Assembly: GCA_964012875.1 (NCBI GenBank)
Contig: CAXGUU010000016.1
Coordinates: 1 to 22,190 of the forward strand
Length of the DNA: 22,190 nt
Direction: 5' to 3'
From: CAXGUU01 sp964012875
Lineage (GTDB): Bacteria; Pseudomonadota; Gammaproteobacteria; Ga0077536
Shown here: positions 6,889 through 14,990 of the stretch, piece after piece
Layout of the letters: each line of letters opens with the position of its first letter
How positions within the stretch are numbered: position 1 is the first letter of the stretch
Program-made: the position numbers and the translations under genes
The notes under the pieces: model-generated
Told to the model about the DNA's origin: nothing
The model's input: the letters and a program-made list of their open reading frames with translations, nothing else
Database searches by the model: none

Positions 6889-7878
6889 ATGACGGAGCTT
6901 GCGGTCTACGCTGCGGGGATTGCGGAAACGCTTGAGCATCGTGCCACCGATACGCATCTGAAAGTCTGGCTGGCCGAGCTTGCTGAAGCGCTGATCGAAC
7001 GTGCGAATCAACACGGAAATTGCCGGCTCTGGGAAGCTGCAGTTGAGGACTTGCCGCACATCGCGGGAGGCACTTTGAATGTTGGGTCGGTTGTCGATGC
7101 GAACGCTGCTGGAAATGTCAGTGACGAGGAGCGCCGCGGTATCGAGAAATCACTTCGAAGCCTTATCCCATGGCGCAAAGGACCCTTTCGCTGGTTCGGT
7201 CTGGAGGTCGACGCCGAGTGGCGCTGTGATCTGAAGTGGAATCGCGTTGCTGCGGTAATTTCACCACTTCGTGGCCGACTGGTAGCCGACGTGGGCTGTG
7301 GTAACGGCTACTACATGTGGCGTATGTGGGCCGCCGGTGCGAGTTTTATTGCGGGTTTCGATCCTGGCGTATTACAACTCATGCAGTTTAGGGCCATGCA
7401 GCGTTACAGTCCGAGGGCTCCGATCGTGATGCTGCCATGGGGCGATACTGTTTTCGCCAACGGCCCGGCCGCTTTTGATACGGTTTTCTCCATGGGCGTG
7501 CTCTATCACCGTCGCGAACCAGGCGAGCACCTGCAGCACCTACGCAACGTTCTGCGCCGTGGCGGCGAGCTGGTGCTGGAAACGCTCGTCGTTGAGGGGC
7601 AGACGTCGATCAAGCTCGATTCGAAGCAGCGCTACGCAGGTATGCGAAACGTGTGGCTGATTCCAAGCATTGGTGAGGTCGAGTCGATGGTGCGATCGGC
7701 TGGATTTGAGCGCGTTCGTTGTGTCGATGTATCAGTGACCTCGATCGGGGAGCAACGGCAAACGGTTTGGATGCCGTATCGCTCCCTTCTCTCCGCGCTG
7801 GATCGGGAGTACCACGGCAGAACCGTAGAGGGTTATCCGGCGCCGACCCGAGCAATTTTTGTGGCTGAGGCTAATTGA
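6889..7878 (+). CDS. cmoB: tRNA U34 carboxymethyltransferase
   Basis: CmoB transfers the carboxymethyl group from carboxy-SAM to ho5U34 of tRNA, giving cmo5U, which widens wobble reading. The 329-aa protein (323 in E. coli) has IPWRKGPF, EWRCDLKWNRV, the SAM motif DVGCGNGYYMWRM (134-146), FDTVFSMGVLYHRR, ELVLETLVVEG, MRNVWLIPS and RTVEGYPAPTRA. The three residues reported to hold the carboxylate in E. coli (Lys91, Tyr200, Arg315, from memory) correspond to Lys97, Tyr206 and Arg321 here, so the enzyme looks fully functional. The start at 6889 has a ribosome binding site and matches the family. A longer frame from 6784 would run into the cmoA-like gene. Confidence 0.95.
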   Translation: MTELAVYAAGIAETLEHRATDTHLKVWLAELAEALIERANQHGNCRLWEAAVEDLPHIAGGTLNVGSVVDANAAGNVSDEERRGIEKSLRSLIPWRKGPFRWFGLEVDAEWRCDLKWNRVAAVISPLRGRLVADVGCGNGYYMWRMWAAGASFIAGFDPGVLQLMQFRAMQRYSPRAPIVMLPWGDTVFANGPAAFDTVFSMGVLYHRREPGEHLQHLRNVLRRGGELVLETLVVEGQTSIKLDSKQRYAGMRNVWLIPSIGEVESMVRSAGFERVRCVDVSVTSIGEQRQTVWMPYRSLLSALDREYHGRTVEGYPAPTRAIFVAEAN

Positions 7879-7942
7879 TGGACCCGAATCCGTTATAGTG
7901 CGCCGCCGGATCGCGTGTGCGGGGCGCGAGTGGAGGAATGCG

Positions 7943-8546
7943 ATGGATACAGACAAAGTACTTTTGGTTACTGGCGGCAGTCGTGGTATTGGCGCCGCCG
8001 GTGTTGCGCGGATCTTTGACACTGTCGATGATGTGAAACTCCCGCTCACCGGTTTCGTCAATAACGCCGGGATAGTCGGGCAAATCGCGCCCTTCACCGA
8101 ATGTACGCGCGAACGCTTACAGCGCACCTTCAATGTCAACATCCTGAGCGCGCTCGAGTGTGCCCAACAGGCCGTGACCCGAATGTTGTTGCACGGGCAG
8201 GGCGGGGCGATCGCCAACGTGTCGTCGGCAGCCGCACGTATTGGATCACTCAATGAATTCATCAGATTACCCCGCCAGCAAGGACGCCATCGATACCCTG
8301 ACTCTGGGACTGACAAAGGAGTATGGTCCGCAGGGAGGTCGGGTCAACGCGGTAAGGCCCGGTATCATCGATACGTCGATTTACGCTGCCGCCGGCGACG
8401 CGGGATGAGTCGCGCGCTTCTCAGGACAAGTGCCCTTGCGTCGGGCCGGTGAGCCCGAAGAGGTGGCCGATACAATCATGTGGCTATTGTCCGAGCAGTC
8501 AATGTATGTGACGGGCGCACTGCTCGACGTGGCCGGCGGTCGATAA
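7943..8546 (+). pseudogene. Short-chain dehydrogenase/reductase (SDR), broken
   Basis: A good GGAGGA site precedes ATG 7943 and the start reads MDTDKVLLVTGGSRGIGAA, the SDR cofactor motif TGxxxGIG. Directly after it about 45-50 residues are missing, and the text resumes at ARIFDTVDDVKLPLTGFVNNAGIVG. The catalytic serine region (NVSSAAARIGS) follows. An extra A at 8264 shifts the frame just before DYPASKDAIDTL, which contains the YxxxK motif. In the new frame VNAVRPGIIDTSIYAAAGDAG is followed by TGA 8406-8408, an arginine-to-stop change, and then the normal end GEPEEVADTIMWLLSE and YVTGALLDVAGGR to TAA 8544-8546. A deletion, a frameshift and a nonsense codon together make this a clear pseudogene. 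It resembles YgfF-like SDRs. Confidence 0.9.
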
Positions 8547-8555
8547 GGTGCGACA

Positions 8556-10406
8556 TTGGGAACGCATCGGGGTGCGGTCATAGTGGCGAGCACACTTCCG
8601 CTTGTCGACCGACGCGATGCCGGTGCGCCTGATCTGCCGTCGTCGCCGTTGGCGTTTTGCCAGCGTTATGCGCGTGTTTACTGGCTGTGGATGTGGGCAA
8701 TGGTAGTGTTCGAGGCCGGCCAGGCGGCCTGCGGAATATTGCTGCCGTATGCCATCAAGCAAATTATGGACGGCGTCACAATGGCGCAGGAGCAGTCGTT
8801 GCCTGTATGGAATGTCGTCAGCGGACCGTTCTGGTTATTCGCCGGCCTGAACTTTGGCATCGTCCTGTTTTCGCGTGCCAGCGGCACCCTACTGGTCATC
8901 TTCGGGCCGGAACTGCGGCGCCGTATTCGGCGCGAATTGTTTGCCTACCTCCAACATCATTCGCAACGCTATTTCATGAGCAACTTCGCCGGATCAATAG
9001 CCAATCGTATCGCCGAAGTATCGATGAGCGTCGCACACACTATCTGGACGGTACTTTTTGATTTCTGGCCACTGATCATCGCCTTCGCTGTATCACTGAC
9101 CCTTTTGGGCCAGGTCAACCTTGAGCTCGCAAGCGTTCTCGGTATCTGGACGGCCTTGTACGTTGCCATCTCCTATGTGCTGGCGGTCAGGTGCCGGCGC
9201 TATGCCCGCGCCTACGCCGCCGCCCGCAGTGTTGTGTCCGGAAAGATTGTCGATTCGGTCTCCAACATCATGAACGCCAAGTTGTTTGCCAGGCGCGAGC
9301 ATGAACGCGCCTATCTCGATAGCTACCTGAATCACGAAGTAAAGCGGGCGCGCGAAACATTCTGGTTCATGGAATGGATCCGATGGTTCCAGTTCATTGC
9401 CGCGATGGTGTTGATGCTGGGCATTATTGGTTATGCGCTGAAGGTGTGGAGCGAGAACGGTATGACCGCCGGTGAGTTTGCGATGGCGGCAAGCCTGGCG
9501 CTGCTGCTCATTGAGCAGGCGCGTGGTCTCAGCCGACGGTTCCTGGATTTTTTCGAATACATTGGCAATATCAACGACGGCGTTATGATGATCGTGCGAC
9601 CACATGAGGTGGTCGATCAGCAAGACGCTGCAGCACTATCCGTTACGCGTGGAGAAATCAGGTTTGAGAATGTCGACTTCGCCTATACCAGCGATCGACC
9701 GGTGTTTGAGAAACTTAATCTGACCATCGCGGCCGGCGAACGGGTCGGCTTCGTGGGATACTCGGGCAGCGGTAAGAGCACCCTTGTCAATCTGACCTTA
9801 AGACTGTTCGAGCCAAAGGGTGGCAGTATCCGCATCGACGGGCAGGACATTCAGGACGTCTCGCAGGAGTCACTGAGAGAATCGATTGCCATGATTCCGC
9901 AGGATCCGATGTTGTTTCACCGGACCTTGATGGAGAACATTCGCTACGGTCGATTGGACGCGAGTGACCAGGAGGTCATCGCCGCCGCTAGTCGCGCCCA
10001 CGCCGATGAATTCATCTCGGAGACGAAGGATGGCTATGATTCGCTCGTCGGCGAACGCGGCGTGAAGCTCTCGGGCGGGCAGCGCCAACGCATCGCGCTG
10101 GCTCGGGCGATGCTGAAGCAAGCCCCCATCGTATTGTTAGACGAGGCGACCAGTGCGCTGGATTCGGTCACTGAACGCAAGATCCAGGACAGTCTGGAAA
10201 CCTTGATGGCGGGCAGAACCGTTGTCGTCATCGCTCACCGCCTGTCGACGTTGTCTCACCTCGATCGCATCGTGGTGTTCCATCAGGGGCGAATCGTGGA
10301 AGAAGGGGACCACGACGCCCTGCGGGCGGCAGAGGGGCATTATGCGGAAATGTGGCGCATGCAGGCAGGCGGATTTCTGCCCGACCAGGCGCCGGAATCA
10401 GGCTAA
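8556..10406 (+). CDS. ABC transporter, fused permease and ATPase (type-I exporter half-transporter)
   Basis: The product is a 616-aa half-transporter expected to act as a homodimer in the inner membrane and export a hydrophobic or peptide-like substrate. The membrane domain (about 40-345) has roughly six spans. The ATPase domain (about 366-600) has Walker A GYSGSGKS (401-408), Q-loop Gln449, signature LSGGQ (505-509), Walker B IVLLDE (525-530) and the switch His561 in IAHR, so it is complete. The annotated start is TTG 8556, with AAGGTG five bases upstream; GTG 8583 is an alternative that would shorten it by nine residues. It starts ten bases after the SDR pseudogene stop. Nothing nearby fixes the substrate. 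The family (MsbA/ATM/lipid or multidrug exporters) is certain, the role is not. Confidence 0.93.
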   Translation: MGTHRGAVIVASTLPLVDRRDAGAPDLPSSPLAFCQRYARVYWLWMWAMVVFEAGQAACGILLPYAIKQIMDGVTMAQEQSLPVWNVVSGPFWLFAGLNFGIVLFSRASGTLLVIFGPELRRRIRRELFAYLQHHSQRYFMSNFAGSIANRIAEVSMSVAHTIWTVLFDFWPLIIAFAVSLTLLGQVNLELASVLGIWTALYVAISYVLAVRCRRYARAYAAARSVVSGKIVDSVSNIMNAKLFARREHERAYLDSYLNHEVKRARETFWFMEWIRWFQFIAAMVLMLGIIGYALKVWSENGMTAGEFAMAASLALLLIEQARGLSRRFLDFFEYIGNINDGVMMIVRPHEVVDQQDAAALSVTRGEIRFENVDFAYTSDRPVFEKLNLTIAAGERVGFVGYSGSGKSTLVNLTLRLFEPKGGSIRIDGQDIQDVSQESLRESIAMIPQDPMLFHRTLMENIRYGRLDASDQEVIAAASRAHADEFISETKDGYDSLVGERGVKLSGGQRQRIALARAMLKQAPIVLLDEATSALDSVTERKIQDSLETLMAGRTVVVIAHRLSTLSHLDRIVVFHQGRIVEEGDHDALRAAEGHYAEMWRMQAGGFLPDQAPESG

Positions 10407-10658
10407 AGGGCGCGATTTCAGAGGTCGTCCCGGACATTTAGCAGGTACGGGCCGAGCCTGCCTTCCCGGCTCTGCTGTCTTCACACTGATTTCACTTTTC
10501 GAAGGATACTCTACGAGGTGGTTTGGGCTGGTTCCTTTTACCGGAGCGGCTCAGACAATTATGAAAACGGTTTCGCGTGGGCGCCTGCTCGAGGGGGACC
10601 GCGGACCGCCATTATTTTTATCCACCGCGCACCAAGTGCGCTACTGGGGAGTATATGC

Positions 10659-12041
10659 ATGCGTTATCCCATTAAGGCTGTCGTTCTGGCAGCTGCGGCA
10701 GCGACGCCGTTTTCAGTATTCGCGTTTGGCGAATCTGATTACCTGGCCTGGTTCAAAGAGAATCAGACAGCTGAACCGCAGTTTGTCGATGGCGACGTAA
10801 TTACCTATGACAAGGCCGATTTGGTACGGCCGTTCATTCCGGCGGAATTCCAGGCGGAATGGATTTTTGACGGCATGGAAATGACCATTCGCGATGCGAA
10901 TCACGATGGCAATTTCAAACCAGCTCAGGTTTATCTGGACGCTACTGAGCGCCACAACGGCCAAGCCACGATCGCCTCTGATGGGGCTATCGAAAACTAT
11001 GCGGCCGGCCGCCCGTTCGACCCGGAACAATTTACACCGGGTTCAGATAGCGGTTGGAAGATGGCGTGGAACTGGAACTATCGCTGGCAGAACGATGGCC
11101 TATCGGTCGGCGAGGTTCACTGGGTGTGGGTCCGCCGTGGCGGCGATCACAGTGGCCACGAGGTCATGTCGCAGTCCGGTGGCAAGTATGCCCAGTACTA
11201 TGAAGGCGGCGGTGCATTCGAACGTGTTCTGACCGGACCGTACAAGCGGTTCCTGATGGCACATAACGCCAAATATGCTGACACTAACTACCAGGTTAAC
11301 AGCGGCAAGGGTTTTGCCAAGAACACCGAGTTCCGCGAGTACACGGGTTTCACCGCACCGTTTGATATTGCCGGTACGGCCTTCCTGATTCTGCGATACG
11401 ACAACCCGCGGAAAGCGGATGACTCCTGGGCTTACATTCCGAGCCTGCGTCGGGTGCGTCGAATCTCTGTTGAAGTGAAATCTGACTCCCTGCTGGGAAC
11501 AGATCACACGCTGGAAGACTTTTACGGCTTTAACGGTCGTCCAATGGAACATGATTGGGAATACGTTGGTTCAACCAACATTCTGGTTGTGGCCCGTTCG
11601 CGCAACCGTGACACGGTCTACTACGGACCGAACGGTTGGGCTGTAAAAGACGACTACGCGCTGCGCAAAACGGATGTGATGAAGCAGATTCCGAAAAGTG
11701 ACTCACATCCTTACAGCTACAAGTTCATCCACGTTGATCGCGTGACGGGCGAGTCCTACTACGCGAACTCGTTCGACAAGGCTGGCGAGCTGTGGAAAGT
11801 CTGGCAGCTGACAAAAGTCTGGTCGGAAGATGATCACGTTCAGGCGGGAACGGATTATTCGTGGCCTGGGTTTCAAACCCCGGCTGGTACGAACTTCCAG
11901 CTGTTTCAGTCGATCAATGTGGTCGATCTGCAGAACGATCGTGGCACGTTGGTACCCTGTCGTGGTGCGGAAGCCGAGGATACGGAATTCAAATTCGCAA
12001 AACGTACGCTCGACGTTAACTATCTGACGGAAGGTCGTTAG
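10659..12041 (+). CDS. DUF1329 family secreted protein
   Basis: The 460-aa protein starts with a signal peptide (MRYPIKAVVLAAAAATPFSV, cleavage near AFA/FGES) and then shows the features I associate with DUF1329: FGESDYLAWFKE, RDANHDGNFKPAQVY, YIPSLRRVRRIS, YGPNGWAVKDDY and YKFIHVDRVTGESYYA. DUF1329 proteins are periplasmic or outer-membrane-facing, related in fold to LolA-like lipoprotein carriers, and their precise job is not established. ATG 10659, preceded by GGGGAG, is preferred over an in-frame start at 10518, which would place 47 residues before the signal peptide. The gene is monocistronic: a 252-base gap precedes it and a strong terminator follows. Many members neighbour a DUF1302 gene; none is here. 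Confidence 0.9.
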   Translation: MRYPIKAVVLAAAAATPFSVFAFGESDYLAWFKENQTAEPQFVDGDVITYDKADLVRPFIPAEFQAEWIFDGMEMTIRDANHDGNFKPAQVYLDATERHNGQATIASDGAIENYAAGRPFDPEQFTPGSDSGWKMAWNWNYRWQNDGLSVGEVHWVWVRRGGDHSGHEVMSQSGGKYAQYYEGGGAFERVLTGPYKRFLMAHNAKYADTNYQVNSGKGFAKNTEFREYTGFTAPFDIAGTAFLILRYDNPRKADDSWAYIPSLRRVRRISVEVKSDSLLGTDHTLEDFYGFNGRPMEHDWEYVGSTNILVVARSRNRDTVYYGPNGWAVKDDYALRKTDVMKQIPKSDSHPYSYKFIHVDRVTGESYYANSFDKAGELWKVWQLTKVWSEDDHVQAGTDYSWPGFQTPAGTNFQLFQSINVVDLQNDRGTLVPCRGAEAEDTEFKFAKRTLDVNYLTEGR

Positions 12042-12070
12042 ACGTCGACTTCGGTTTAATCCGAGAGTTG

Positions 12071-12098
12071 AAGGCCGCCCAATGGGCGGCCTTTTTTT
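12071..12098 (+). terminator. Rho-independent terminator after the DUF1329 gene
   Basis: A perfect 8-bp GC-only stem (GGCCGCCC at 12073-12080 with GGGCGGCC at 12084-12091) closes a 3-base AAT loop and is followed at once by seven T (12092-12098). It begins about 30 bases after the DUF1329 stop codon and is the clearest terminator in the window. Confidence 0.95.
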
Positions 12099-12189
12099 GC
12101 CATTGATCCTTGAAATTTGCGCTCTGGTGTACTTTGCGGCCAGCGACCATGACAGCATGGGCGAGCAAACTTCGGACAACAAATGAGGG

Positions 12190-12678
12190 TTTAACATCGA
12201 CGTTCCCGAGCGCGTCTAGAATCTGGACGGCCTTTAAAATCTGTATATAGACTGAGGATCATCGACAGAAGAGGAGCGCTTTGCCATCAACGATCACATT
12301 GTGCAGACGGTGATTATGATCGACAGTCTGCCATGGCCGAGAGAATTGCAGCGCGTGCCGGGGTACGCCGGTGGCCACCACGAGAAAATCGATGGCACCG
12401 GGTACCCGTGCGGACTGACCAAGGATCAGATGTCGGTCCCCACGAGAATTATGGTTGTCGCCGATATTTTCGAAGCGCTTATAGCCTCGGACCGAACATA
12501 ACAAAAGGCTAAGACACTCAGCGAAGTTATCAGGGTTATGAGCCGCATGACCAAAGACAAGCACATAGACCTCAACCTGTTTGAGCTGTTCCGCAAAAGC
12601 GGTGTCTACAAGAACTACGCTGAGGCCTTTCTGGACCTTAAACAAATCGACGATGTCGAAATCTCTCAGTACCTGTAG
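12190..12678 (+). pseudogene. HD-GYP domain (cyclic-di-GMP phosphodiesterase) remnant
   Basis: In one frame one can read FNIDVPERV, stop, NLDGL, stop, NLYID, stop, GSSTEEERFAINDHIVQT, then LPWPRELQRVPGYAGGHHEKI, DGTGYPCGL, ARI-like RIMVVADIFEALIASDR, stop, QKAKTLSEVIRVMSRM, HIDLNLFELFRKSGVY and QIDDVEISQYL to TAG 12676-12678. These are the second half of an HD-GYP domain and its usual C-terminal tail, including the GYP motif HHEKIDGTGYP. The in-frame stops are TAG 12217, TAA 12235, TGA 12253 and TAA 12499 (where a Tyr of 'RPYKK' belongs). The first half with the HD metal ligands and any sensor domain are missing. No intact product is possible. Confidence 0.87.
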
Positions 12679-12837
12679 CAGCTACCCGCCATCGTTTTCC
12701 GACTTTGCCTGGGTTCCCGAGTGGTCGGTGGTGCGGCATCTGTTGCCGGGCGCTTGTATCTGCGGGTCAGCAACCGTCGACGAACCGCCCAAATGACGTG
12801 ATATCCGTCAGTAGCGTTTCAGCGCTTATCGACGCCG

Positions 12838-14067
12838 TTACAAGGGTTTTCCTTCACTGTCTTTCCACGAGGCCATCAACTCATTGGACGGTAGGGTTTC
12901 GTCGAGCAATTTTCTGGCCGTCTCGATGCCGGCAACCGGCAAGCCGGTCGGATCGAGTTTGCCGATCTGTACCAGCACTGACGCCTGGTCCCAATAGATG
13001 TGTTCGTGGTAGAGCTTGTCACCGCGGAAATTGACGATGGCGACAACTGGTATCTCTACGTATCGTCCAGTTGGGGAGAGGCCAGGCAACATCCACGGAA
13101 TTTCGCTGGTATGCGTGAAGCAAAACAGCATTTCGTCGACCACGCGATCAGACCCGATGGTTCTTGAAACCGGAATCAAGCGGGTATCAGGCGGATTCGA
13201 ATTGACGAAGTGGTATTTATAAAAGCGCTTGAGGTGGTCATGGCCAACGCCGCCCGTCATCGTCGGTACATGGTTGACATAGGGTTCTGACACCATAGTC
13301 GCCATGGTGGCATCAACGTCCCGGGTCGCGAATTCGTACTCGGTGTGTTTGTCCCAAAGGACTGAAAGATCGAAGATGGGCCCCACACAGTCGCGCAACA
13401 GTTTCAGTGTCCGTGACCAGGCCATCATTGACGCGGCCTTGTCGAAAGTTTCGCGCGTCGGGCTGGCAAATGCATGGCCACAATCCGGATAGGTAAATGC
13501 TGTGAGCTGCTGGTTTGTCTCAGCCGCCCGACAGATTACGGCCCGGGCTTCCGGGTCAATCAAAGCGTCGGTTTCGCCCAGGTGGAGCACGGCGGGACAC
13601 TGCAGTGACACCAACGCAGCGAGATGCTGGTCGAGGTTTGTGCCGTAGTAGCTCACGACGCAATCAAGACCGTGTTCTTGAGCTGCGAGAACGGCGAGCA
13701 GCCCACCCATGCAAAATCCGAGCGCGCCGATTTTTCCGGCCTGTGCCGGATGGGCGCGGAGGGCCTCAACGACAAAGGCGAGGTCGGAGACCCCTCGATC
13801 CACGTCGAACCCCTGACGAAGCGCAATCGCCGCATCGTATTCATCGTACGAGAGGGCGGTGCCCGCCTGTTGGCGCCAGAACGCGTCAGGTACAAAACAA
13901 ACATAACCTTCGGCGGCGAGCAATTCAGCCATTTGGCGTATGAATTCGTTCAGCCCGAAAATCTCCGGCAGCAGGATGATGCCCGGCCCGCTGCCAGCAG
14001 GTGGTGTCGTGACCCAGCATTGAAAACTGCCGTCAGGCGTATTGATCTCGGTAAAACTGCCGTTCAT
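12838..14067 (-). CDS. Dienelactone hydrolase fused to an NTF2/SnoaL-like domain
   Basis: Residues 1 to about 215 form an alpha/beta hydrolase of the dienelactone hydrolase (carboxymethylenebutenolidase) family. The nucleophile is Cys119 in GFCMGG, with Asp167 in GETDALID and His198 in DCGHAF as triad partners, and PEIFGLN carries the family glutamate. Residues about 220-409 look like an NTF2/SnoaL-fold domain (VDATMATMVSEPYVNHVP, VEIPVVAIVNFRGDKLYHEHIYWDQ). The length of 409 aa, about twice a plain hydrolase, confirms the fusion. The hydrolase half should open a lactone or ester; the second half may bind or isomerise the product, but the substrate is unknown. It lies 87 bases downstream of the GST gene on the same strand and may share its transcript. 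Confidence 0.88.
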   Translation of the reverse strand: MNGSFTEINTPDGSFQCWVTTPPAGSGPGIILLPEIFGLNEFIRQMAELLAAEGYVCFVPDAFWRQQAGTALSYDEYDAAIALRQGFDVDRGVSDLAFVVEALRAHPAQAGKIGALGFCMGGLLAVLAAQEHGLDCVVSYYGTNLDQHLAALVSLQCPAVLHLGETDALIDPEARAVICRAAETNQQLTAFTYPDCGHAFASPTRETFDKAASMMAWSRTLKLLRDCVGPIFDLSVLWDKHTEYEFATRDVDATMATMVSEPYVNHVPTMTGGVGHDHLKRFYKYHFVNSNPPDTRLIPVSRTIGSDRVVDEMLFCFTHTSEIPWMLPGLSPTGRYVEIPVVAIVNFRGDKLYHEHIYWDQASVLVQIGKLDPTGLPVAGIETARKLLDETLPSNELMASWKDSEGKPL

Positions 14068-14154
14068 AGAGAGATGCCCCGGTCCATGTTTTTCATTGAA
14101 TCAGGTATTGCGCTGGCGGCAAGAAACGATTGCCGCCGACGCAACGGCCGCAAG

Positions 14155-14784
14155 TCAGACTTGAGTGCCCGGTCGTGCTGAAACCGTGCCGTACCAGCGT
14201 TCGGTTTGACTGTGGCCCTCGGGAATACCAAGACCGACCGCCTTGCCAAAGTCGACGACACACAGCGCAGTGATGTCTGCCGCGCTGTATCGCCCGCAGC
14301 CAAGGTATTCTGATTCGACAAGACGTTTTTCGATTTGTTCGTAGAACCACTGAGCGCGCTTTCTGCCGCGCTCGACCAGTTCCGGCATAAGGGCTACGCC
14401 GGAAAAGCCCGGCATAGCGCGGTCGGCCAAGGCTTCGGTCTGGTTACGGAAGAATTCGCCAATCGCCTGCAATCCGTTCATCTCCGAAAAGCGTTCCCAG
14501 GCTTCGATGCTGGCACATTCGATCGGATCGGTACCGAGCAGGTTTGGTTTCGGGTGTAAGGATTCAAGATAGCGGTAAATGCACGCGGCTTCGGCGATGA
14601 CCGTCCCGTCGTCGAGTTCCAGAGAGGGCAGCAGGCCCCATGGGTGGATCTTCAGGTAGTCCTCTTTGAGGTTTTCGCCATCGATAATGCTGACTTCCTG
14701 CTTGGGTATATCGAGTCCTTTTTCCGCGATGAAAATTCGGGCGCGGCGCGGATTCGGGGCCATCTGGCAGTCATAAAGCTTCAT
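14155..14784 (-). CDS. Glutathione S-transferase family protein
   Basis: The 209-aa protein has an N-terminal thioredoxin-like domain (1 to about 80: MKLYDCQMAPNPRRARIFIA, cis-Pro in WGLLPSLEL at Pro53, and AEAACIYRYLE in place of the usual glutamate-serine glutathione contact) and an all-helical C-terminal domain. Position 11 in APNPRR is Asn rather than a Ser/Tyr nucleophile, as in some bacterial nu-like or beta-like GSTs, so the activity could be peroxidase or thiol transfer rather than conjugation. The start at 14784 is preceded by AAGGA eight bases upstream and fits the family; a frame from 14883 adds 33 residues without homology. It is divergent from the gene at 14991. Confidence 0.88.
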   Translation of the reverse strand: MKLYDCQMAPNPRRARIFIAEKGLDIPKQEVSIIDGENLKEDYLKIHPWGLLPSLELDDGTVIAEAACIYRYLESLHPKPNLLGTDPIECASIEAWERFSEMNGLQAIGEFFRNQTEALADRAMPGFSGVALMPELVERGRKRAQWFYEQIEKRLVESEYLGCGRYSAADITALCVVDFGKAVGLGIPEGHSQTERWYGTVSARPGTQV

Positions 14785-14990
14785 AAAGGCATCCTTGGGT
14801 TCGTTGCATTGGTAGGAGCGCGAAAGTCCTGCGCGGTGCAACAATTGTATGACGGGGCGGGCCAATGGCAATCCCCGTGACAAAGGAGGCTGCTGGGCAT
14901 TGAACGGGGTCTAATTCGATGGTTTGATGTGTCGACCGGCCCGCGCTAGCGTGACTGCGGTTCCTCAACATGGAACGGGGAGGTCGAACC
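14785..14990. promoter_or_regulatory. Divergent intergenic region, GST gene and DUF4336-like gene
   Basis: This 206-base region lies between two divergent starts. On the plus side GGGGAGG ends seven bases before ATG 14991 and fixes that start. Promoter boxes could not be assigned with confidence, and no strong inverted repeat was found by eye. Confidence 0.4.

Noticed and set aside
10407..10658. Terminator or small gene between the ABC transporter and DUF1329 genes
   Set aside because: Only weak stems (5 bp with 9-11 base loops near 10441-10472) and no T-run; the in-frame extension of DUF1329 to 10518 would put 47 residues before a clear signal peptide. I see nothing firm in this 252-base gap.
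11703..12197. A 164-aa minus-strand frame across the DUF1329 end
   Set aside because: It runs antisense through a real gene and through the strong terminator; composition is not protein-like.
12679..12837. Gene remains between the HD-GYP remnant and the dienelactone hydrolase gene
   Set aside because: No readable motif in any frame; treated as plain intergenic DNA.
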